Shown one piece after another: positions 1-4,390 of a stretch of DNA of 11,612 bases. The position numbers were made by a program, and so were the translations under genes. The DNA is taken from assembly GCA_034434335.1 (NCBI GenBank), contig DAOTZS010000087.1, forward strand, positions 1 through 11,612, written 5' to 3'. The stretch's first letter is position 1; every line of letters starts with the position of its first letter. This DNA comes from DAOTZS01 sp034434335 (GTDB lineage Bacteria > Chloroflexota > Anaerolineae > CG2-30-64-16). The notes under the pieces were generated by a model that saw only the letters and a list, made by a program, of their open reading frames with translations, was not told the origin of the DNA and ran no database searches.

Positions 1-339
1 ACGCTGGACATCATCCTTGCCGACGAGCTGGGCCCGCGGCCTTACGAGCTGTTCAGCGGCGGCGAGGCATTTCGCGCTAACCTGGCGCTGCGCATCGCCA
101 TCAGCAAACTGCTGGCGCGGCGCGCGGGAGCGCAACTCCAAACCCTGGTCATTGATGAGGGGTTCGGGTCGCAGGATACCCGCGGGCGTCAGCTCGTGGT
201 GGAGGCCATCAATTCCATCCAACGCGATTTCGAACGCATCCTGGTGATCACGCACATCGAGGAGCTCAAGGACCTCTTTCCCGCGCGCATTGATGTGGTG
301 AAAACGGCTGAGGGTTCGAGGATATTGATTGCGGGATGA
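1..339 (+). CDS. sbcC: SbcC/Rad50-type exonuclease ATPase, C-terminal end (partial)
   Basis: This is the last 112 residues of an SMC-like ATPase of the SbcC/Rad50 family, open at the window's left edge. The partial protein shows the ABC signature (ELFSGGEAFRANLALRIA), then a Walker B segment with its acidic pair (TLVIDEGFGSQD), then the VITHIEEL segment with the switch histidine. In this family the ATPase head pairs with the SbcD nuclease to process DNA ends and hairpins. The tail after the H-loop is short, as expected for SbcC. No SbcD-sized gene lies downstream, so if a partner is adjacent it must be upstream of the window. The stop codon lies only 16 bases before the next gene's chosen start, which suggests cotranscription. 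An SMC-like ATPase other than SbcC is possible but less likely, given the FSGGE and DEGFGS motifs. Confidence 0.85.
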   Translation, partial: TLDIILADELGPRPYELFSGGEAFRANLALRIAISKLLARRAGAQLQTLVIDEGFGSQDTRGRQLVVEAINSIQRDFERILVITHIEELKDLFPARIDVVKTAEGSRILIAG

Positions 340-355
340 TGGGATGGAGGCAGGG

Positions 356-1642
356 GTGGACATCCGCGAGAAACTGGAACTGTTGGGACGTGCTGCCAGG
401 TTCGACGACTATGTCAGCCTGCCGGTGACATCGGCTGGTTCGCGGCCGGGTGTCCCTCTGACCCGTGACGAGGACTACGGCCTCTTTGCGCGACCTGCAG
501 AGGCGTGCACCGCCGGGCCCGACATGTTCCCCTACGTCTCCCACGTCACCCTGCCAACCGGCGAGCGCAAGCCGATCCTCAAGGTGCTGCAGACCAGCAT
601 CTGCCAGAACGACTGCCGCTACTGTGCCTTCCGGGCCGGGCGGGATATCCGGCGGGCCAGCTTCAGCCCCGATGAGCTGGCCAAGGCTTTTGACCTGATG
701 CACCGGGCTGGCATCGTGGACGGGATCTTCCTCAGCTCGGGCGTGGCCGGCACAGCCCGCACGATGGACGAGATGTTGGCCACGGCTGAGCTGGTGCGCC
801 AGAAGTACGGCTTCCGCGGCTATCTGCACCTGAAGATCCTGCCCGGCGCTGAGCCGGCACACATCGCCCGGGCCGTGGAGCTGGCCGACCGTGTCTCGGT
901 CAACCTCGAGGCGCCCACGCCGGAGACCCTGGCTGCCCTCGCGCCCCATAAGCAGATGGAAGCGCTGTTGGGGCCGCTGCAGACGGCCTCTGACCTCGTC
1001 CGCGCCTGTGGTGGACACCTGTCGCCCCTGTGCAGAGCGGGGGTAGAGCCGCGCCCCCGGCCTTCGGAGCAGAGGCCCGTTCCGGCGTGGGGCAGTGTGC
1101 GGCTGGGCATCTCCACCCAGTTCGTAGTGGGCCCGGCGGGGGAGAGCGATAAAGCCATTCTGACCACGGTCCAGTTCCTTTACCGGCGGATTGGGTTGAC
1201 CAGAGCCTACTACAGCGCGTTCACCCCGATCCCACATACGCCGCTGGAGGATGTGCCCCCCACCGACCCACGGCGGGAATACCGGCTCTACCAGGCTGAC
1301 TGGCTGCTGCGTTACTATGGGTTCAGCGCTGAGGACCTGGTCTTTGATGCATCCGGCCAGCTCAGCCCCGAGCTGGACCCCAAGCTGGCCTGGGCCAGGG
1401 CGCATCCGGAGTGCTTCCCTGTAGAGGTGAACCGGGCATCCCTGGCCGAGCTGTTGCGCGTGCCCGGCATTGGGCCGCTCTCGGCCAGGGCTATCCTGGC
1501 GGCCCGGCGACAGGGCACCCTGCGGGAACTGGGTGACCTCAGACGCCTGGGCGCGCGCGCCGAAAGGGCCGCGCCCTACATCCTGTTGGCCGGCCGGCGT
1601 CCGCCACACCAGCTTTCGCTCTTTGGTAATCGCCAAAATTGA
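356..1642 (+). CDS. Radical SAM protein, putative DNA modification/repair family, with helix-hairpin-helix and QLSLF tail
   Basis: A 428-residue radical SAM enzyme. The cluster motif CQNDCRYC (Cys83, Cys87, Cys90; CxxxCxxC) would hold a 4Fe-4S cluster that cleaves S-adenosylmethionine. The remainder matches my knowledge of the family named putative DNA modification/repair radical SAM protein: STQFVVG, YYSAFTPIPHTPL, RLYQADWLLRYYGF, and a C-terminal helix-hairpin-helix around residues 359-385 (LLRVPGIGPLSARAIL), a DNA-binding fold. Residues 419-423 are QLSLF, the pattern of a sliding-clamp-binding peptide. About 30 Arg/Pro-rich residues around 220-250 precede STQ and look like a lineage insertion. 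The reaction and substrate are unknown. I chose GTG at 356 because GGAGG at 346-350 lies five bases upstream and the product then begins as DIREKLELLG. ATG at 344 is the alternative. The neighbouring sbcC supports a role in DNA metabolism. Confidence 0.85.
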   Translation: MDIREKLELLGRAARFDDYVSLPVTSAGSRPGVPLTRDEDYGLFARPAEACTAGPDMFPYVSHVTLPTGERKPILKVLQTSICQNDCRYCAFRAGRDIRRASFSPDELAKAFDLMHRAGIVDGIFLSSGVAGTARTMDEMLATAELVRQKYGFRGYLHLKILPGAEPAHIARAVELADRVSVNLEAPTPETLAALAPHKQMEALLGPLQTASDLVRACGGHLSPLCRAGVEPRPRPSEQRPVPAWGSVRLGISTQFVVGPAGESDKAILTTVQFLYRRIGLTRAYYSAFTPIPHTPLEDVPPTDPRREYRLYQADWLLRYYGFSAEDLVFDASGQLSPELDPKLAWARAHPECFPVEVNRASLAELLRVPGIGPLSARAILAARRQGTLRELGDLRRLGARAERAAPYILLAGRRPPHQLSLFGNRQN

Positions 1643-1685
1643 CCGATGCAGCGTCATCTTTACGAGGAGATCATCATAGCAACAC

Positions 1686-2330
1686 ATGAGCACCTGGGCT
1701 ATTCTTTCCGATATCCACGGCCGGGCCGATCGGTTGCGCCGCGCGCTGGCCGATGCTAAAGCACAGGGCGCAACCAACTACCTGTCCCTGGGAGACATAG
1801 GCAGTATGATGGCACTGGAAATGCTGGAGGAGGTAGGAGCCAGCTTCGTTTTCGGCAATTGGGAAGCGTCGGGGTTGCGAGGGCTTCCGCAGCCCTATCG
1901 GAGCCGGATCAGCCAGTGGCCGCCGTGCTTCAGGGCCGAGGGTTTCTGGGCTGCCCATGCCAGCCCTGTCTGGCCAGATGGCCTGCAGATCAGCGATGTC
2001 GTGGACTATCTGCGCACCAATGAGCTGTGGTGGCCGGCGTTGTTTCCCTCCTTGCTGGTCTCTGAGGAGGCCCGCTGGGCGGCGTTAATCGAGCTGCAGG
2101 CCGCCAATGTTCACCTCTTCTTCCATGGCCATACCCATATCCAGCAGGCCTGGTGTTGGTCCCCAGATGGCATGTTGTCCCTCCTCGACGGGCCCTCTTT
2201 CACGGTGCCCGACGATGGCAGCCTCTTCCTGGTCGGGGTGGGGAGCGTGGGGGACGCGCGCGATGGCGGCGGTGCCTGTTACGCCCTCTATGATACCGCT
2301 GCCAGGCTGGTGACCTGGCGACGGGCCTGA
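1686..2330 (+). CDS. Calcineurin-like metallophosphoesterase, small YfcE/Metallophos_2 type
   Basis: A 214-residue metal-dependent phosphoesterase. It has the full set of family metal ligands in order: SDIHG (Asp9, His11), LGDIG (Asp37), GNWE (Asn58), His91 in WAAHASP, and FFHGHTH (His147 to His151). Such enzymes hydrolyse phosphomonoesters or phosphodiesters with a two-metal centre; the natural substrate cannot be read from sequence. It is far shorter than SbcD and has no capping extension, so it should not be called the SbcC partner on position alone. No signal peptide is visible, so it is probably cytoplasmic. It begins 43 bases after the radical SAM gene; GAGGAGA at 1664-1670 is the nearest Shine-Dalgarno-like sequence, at a rather long spacing. 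It is probably part of the same operon. Confidence 0.8.
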   Translation: MSTWAILSDIHGRADRLRRALADAKAQGATNYLSLGDIGSMMALEMLEEVGASFVFGNWEASGLRGLPQPYRSRISQWPPCFRAEGFWAAHASPVWPDGLQISDVVDYLRTNELWWPALFPSLLVSEEARWAALIELQAANVHLFFHGHTHIQQAWCWSPDGMLSLLDGPSFTVPDDGSLFLVGVGSVGDARDGGGACYALYDTAARLVTWRRA

Positions 2331-2350
2331 GCTTTTTGGGGAGCAGAGCC

Positions 2351-3166
2351 ATGATAACCATTGGGTTCGCGCAATTCTGCCCTGTTCGGCGCGACGTGGC
2401 CCACAATATTGCCACCCTGGCGCGCTTGCTGGACGGCGTGCATGCCGATCTGCTGGTGCTGCCCGAGCTGGCCAACTCCGGCTATCTCTATGCCAGCCCA
2501 GAGGAGCTGGCCCCTTATGCGGAGCCCCGTGATGGCAGTGGCCCGTTTCTGTCCGCCCTGGCCCGGCTGGCCGGCCAGATGGGGGGCGTCATCGTGGCTG
2601 GTTTCGCCGAACGAGCCGAGGCTGGCCTCTACAACGCGGCGGCCGCAGTCAGCGCGCGAGGTGTGCTCCAGCTCTACCGCAAAACCCATCTCTTTGGCAT
2701 CGAGAAGGATCTTTTCCTGCCTGGCGATACCGGCTTTCGGCTCTTCATTCACCAGGGGGCGCGGGTGGGCATGATGATCTGCTATGACTGGTTCTTCCCC
2801 GAGGCCGCGCGCACCCTGGCCCTGGCCGGCGCCCAGGTCATCGCCCATCCGGCCGACCTCATGCTACCCTATTGCCAGGCAGCCATGGTCACCCGCTGCC
2901 TGGAGAACCACGTCTACGCCATCACAGCCAACCGCTTCGGGACAGAAGAACTGAACGGGACAACCCTCACCTTCACCGGCGCCTCGCAAATCCTGGATAT
3001 AACCGGCCGGGTGCTACAGGCCGCACCTGCCAGCGGCGAGTGTGTTGCCCTGTGCGAGATCGAGCCGGCCCTGGCCGACAACAAATGGATCACCCCGCAG
3101 AACAACCTCTTCACCGATCGCCGGCCCGAGATGTATGACATCTCTGGCCATCTGTGGAACCGTTGA
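2351..3166 (+). CDS. Nitrilase-superfamily carbon-nitrogen hydrolase (amidase)
   Basis: A 271-residue carbon-nitrogen hydrolase. The catalytic triad is readable: Glu39 in VLPELANSGY, Lys111 in YRKTHLFGIEK, and Cys144 in MMICYDWFFPE. Length and motif spacing are normal for a single-domain nitrilase-fold amidase. These enzymes hydrolyse amides, carbamoyl compounds or deaminated glutathione; the motifs do not decide which, so no symbol is given. No signal peptide is visible, which suggests a cytoplasmic location. I chose ATG at 2351 because GGGGAG at 2338-2343 lies seven bases upstream; an in-frame TTG at 2336 overlaps that ribosome site. The gene starts 20 bases after the phosphoesterase stop and is the last gene before a mobile element, so it probably closes the operon. 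Confidence 0.82.
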   Translation: MITIGFAQFCPVRRDVAHNIATLARLLDGVHADLLVLPELANSGYLYASPEELAPYAEPRDGSGPFLSALARLAGQMGGVIVAGFAERAEAGLYNAAAAVSARGVLQLYRKTHLFGIEKDLFLPGDTGFRLFIHQGARVGMMICYDWFFPEAARTLALAGAQVIAHPADLMLPYCQAAMVTRCLENHVYAITANRFGTEELNGTTLTFTGASQILDITGRVLQAAPASGECVALCEIEPALADNKWITPQNNLFTDRRPEMYDISGHLWNR

Positions 3167-3186
3167 CCCTCCCGAACGTCTTACTT

Positions 3187-3387
3187 ACAGGAGTTACGCA
3201 GTTGCACTACGCTGTGCCCCCACCCCCTAGCCCCCGCCCCTGATTGGGGGCGGGGGAATCCTTTGAAAGGGGTATTCTGGGCGGCTTCGCCGCCCAGAAT
3301 ACCCCTTAACTCGATCCCCCCTTCCCCGCAAGGCGGGGAAGGGGGTAGGGGAAAGGGGTGATACGCCTCAAAGTGCGTAACCCCTGA
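3187..3387 (+). mobile_element. MITE-like non-autonomous element, copy A (201 bp)
   Basis: The left end reads ACAGGAGTTACGCA, and the right end is an inverted copy with two differences (TGCGTAACCCCTGA). The element is flanked by a direct 5-bp duplication, TACTT, at 3182-3186 and 3388-3392. Inside are three strong hairpins: a 10-bp G/C stem (3231-3240 with 3247-3256), a 17-bp perfect stem extendable to 19 (3269-3285 with 3289-3305, loop TTC), and a 13-bp stem (3317-3329 with 3333-3345). There is no transposase. A second copy lies at 6778-6975 in the same orientation. Inverted ends plus a target duplication indicate insertion by a transposase acting in trans. I cannot name the parent insertion-sequence family. 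The element sits 20 bases past the nitrilase stop, where its hairpins may hinder read-through. Confidence 0.85.
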
Positions 3388-3392
3388 TACTT

Positions 3393-3685
3393 GGTAATGT
3401 AACTTCTCAGCCCTCACCCTCCCCATGCCCATTCACCCGGCCGACAGCGGTTTAGGGAGAGAGAAGCGATGGGAGGGCGAGAAGAGGGTTTTGCAGTGGC
3501 GGCTGAAGGCCGCCACTGCAAAACCCTTTCCTTTCGCTCTCTCGCCCGGCAATAGGCCGAGGCGAGAGTGAAAGGGAGCGAGGGGCTAAAGCCAGCCGGC
3601 CTCAAGGCCTCCAGCCTGCATAGGTTACGATTACTATTGATGAGAAGATAGCAGTCGTAGGCTTTTGAGAGCTTGCAGATATAGG
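3393..3685. other. Gene-free spacer between MITE copy A and the toxin promoter
   Basis: No protein with family features can be read on either strand here. The left half holds the long palindrome and purine/pyrimidine-rich repeat-like sequence. At 3597-3608 there is a short GGCC-centred inverted repeat (GGCC, TCAA, GGCC). From about 3620 to 3685 the sequence turns AT-richer and leads into the toxin promoter. Confidence 0.5.
3486..3526. repeat. Long perfect palindrome (18-bp stem, 5-nt loop)
   Basis: The arms GGGTTTTGCAGTGGCGGC and its exact complement enclose the loop TGAAG. The palindrome sits inside a weaker outer fold: GGGCGAG at 3475-3481 can pair with CTCGCCC at 3541-3547. A further imperfect hairpin follows around CGGCAATAGGCCG (3546-3558). 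The stretch 3393-3685 has no credible gene. This resembles a dispersed extragenic palindromic repeat rather than a classical terminator, because no clean run of T follows. It could still act as a bidirectional barrier between the mobile element and the toxin gene. Confidence 0.7.
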
Positions 3686-3713
3686 TTGACAGATGGTGCC
3701 TCGTGACTATAAT
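3686..3713 (+). promoter_or_regulatory. Consensus sigma-70-type promoter of the toxin-antitoxin operon
   Basis: A perfect -35 box TTGACA at 3686-3691 and a perfect -10 box TATAAT at 3708-3713 are separated by 16 bp. Transcription should begin about seven bases past the -10 box, near 3720-3721, exactly at the toxin ATG. The mRNA is therefore predicted to be leaderless. TGAC (3704-3707) and GTCA (3718-3721) form a small inverted pair around the -10 box that might serve autoregulation, but four bases per arm is weak evidence. Confidence 0.75.
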
Positions 3714-3720
3714 AATGGTC

Positions 3721-4044
3721 ATGAGTTTATCGAAGGGGTTCGAGATCGTCTATCCTCCGATCATCAAACAGCATCTAAGGTCTATTGAGGCGAAGTACTA
3801 TTCCCTGATCCGGAAAGCACTGGAGACTCAGTTACAGTTTGCGCCTGACGTCGAAACAAGAAACCGGAAACCTTTGAAACGCCCTGTCACCTTTGGAGCT
3901 CAGTGGGAGCTTTGCTTTGGGCCAGGTAATCGTTTCCGGGTTTTCTATAGAGTTGATTATGACAATCGGCAAGTTGTCATACTGGCGATAGGAGAAAAGG
4001 TAGGTGGGCGTCTCTTTATTGGAGGCACGGAGGTGGAAATATGA
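3721..4044 (+). CDS. RelE/ParE-type toxin (type II toxin-antitoxin)
   Basis: A 107-residue basic protein with the look of the RelE/HigB-like cytotoxic translational repressor family: KPLKRPVTFGAQWELCFGPGNRFRVFYRVD, followed by VVILAIGEKVGGRLFIGG. Toxins of this fold usually cut ribosome-bound mRNA; the exact target cannot be read here. Its stop codon overlaps the start of a Phd/YefM-like antitoxin (ATGA at 4041-4044), so translation is likely coupled. The toxin comes first, the reverse of the common order. I chose ATG at 3721 because the promoter predicts transcription starting there; in-frame GTG 3703 and ATG 3715 overlap or abut the -10 box. No Shine-Dalgarno site is present. The local DNA is less GC-rich than its neighbours (27 G/C of 60 in 3721-3780), consistent with horizontal acquisition. 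Confidence 0.8.
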   Translation: MSLSKGFEIVYPPIIKQHLRSIEAKYYSLIRKALETQLQFAPDVETRNRKPLKRPVTFGAQWELCFGPGNRFRVFYRVDYDNRQVVILAIGEKVGGRLFIGGTEVEI

Positions 4045-4316
4045 GAATTGCTTCTGTGGCAGATGTGAAAGCAAAGTTCAGCGGCTATCTAAAGATGAGT
4101 GAACAGGGCCCCGTCATCGTTACAAAGAACGGCAAACCCGTTGCTGTGCTCCTCTCCGTGAAAGATGAGGATGAGATCGAGCGGCTGGTGTTGGCATATT
4201 CGCCGAAATTCCAGAGCATCCTTGAGGTGGCCGAAAAGCAGGTTCGAGAAGGCAAAGCAATGAAGCACGGTGATTTCTGGCAGGAAGTCGAATCCGAGGT
4301 GGCAGAGGAGAGCTGA
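4041..4316 (+). CDS. Phd/YefM-type antitoxin
   Basis: A 91-residue protein. Its N-terminal half matches the Phd/YefM DNA-binding antitoxin fold: MRIASVADVKAKFSGYLKMSEQGPVIVTKNGKPVAVLLSVKDEDE. The C-terminal half is charged (about residues 50-91) and would wrap and neutralise the toxin. Proteins of this family normally also repress their own promoter with the toxin as co-repressor. The ATG overlaps the toxin stop, and a good ribosome site, GGAGGTGG at 4029-4036, lies just upstream. The antitoxin could thus be translated efficiently even though the toxin has no ribosome site, which would favour antitoxin excess. Length is normal and no disruption is visible. Confidence 0.82.
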   Translation: MRIASVADVKAKFSGYLKMSEQGPVIVTKNGKPVAVLLSVKDEDEIERLVLAYSPKFQSILEVAEKQVREGKAMKHGDFWQEVESEVAEES

Positions 4317-4331
4317 GTCTCATCATTCCGG

Positions 4332-4362
4332 CGCTGCAGGAGAACCCATGCTTCTTGCAGCG
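4332..4362 (+). other. Stem-loop between the antitoxin and the PA14 protein gene
   Basis: CGCTGCAGGAG (4332-4342) can pair with TTCTTGCAGCG (4352-4362) over eleven positions, counting two G-U pairs, with a nine-base loop. It lies in the 74-base gap after the antitoxin stop. No T run follows, so it is not a standard terminator; it may be a leader structure or a processing site. Confidence 0.35.
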
Positions 4363-4390
4363 GGAGTCGTATTCGGTGGGGGGAGAACTT

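Noticed and set aside
266..1777. A 503-codon open frame on the - strand opposite the radical SAM gene
   Set aside because: It is a compositional shadow of GC-rich coding DNA on the + strand; the protein shows no family motif and overlaps well-supported genes entirely.
1686..2330. The phosphoesterase as SbcD, partner of SbcC
   Set aside because: At 214 residues it is much too short and lacks the SbcD capping region; its motifs fit small YfcE-like phosphoesterases.
3181..3630. A CRISPR array or tRNA in the repeat-rich spacer
   Set aside because: There are no regularly spaced direct repeats and no cloverleaf with a TPsiC arm; the structure is explained by the MITE and a separate palindrome.
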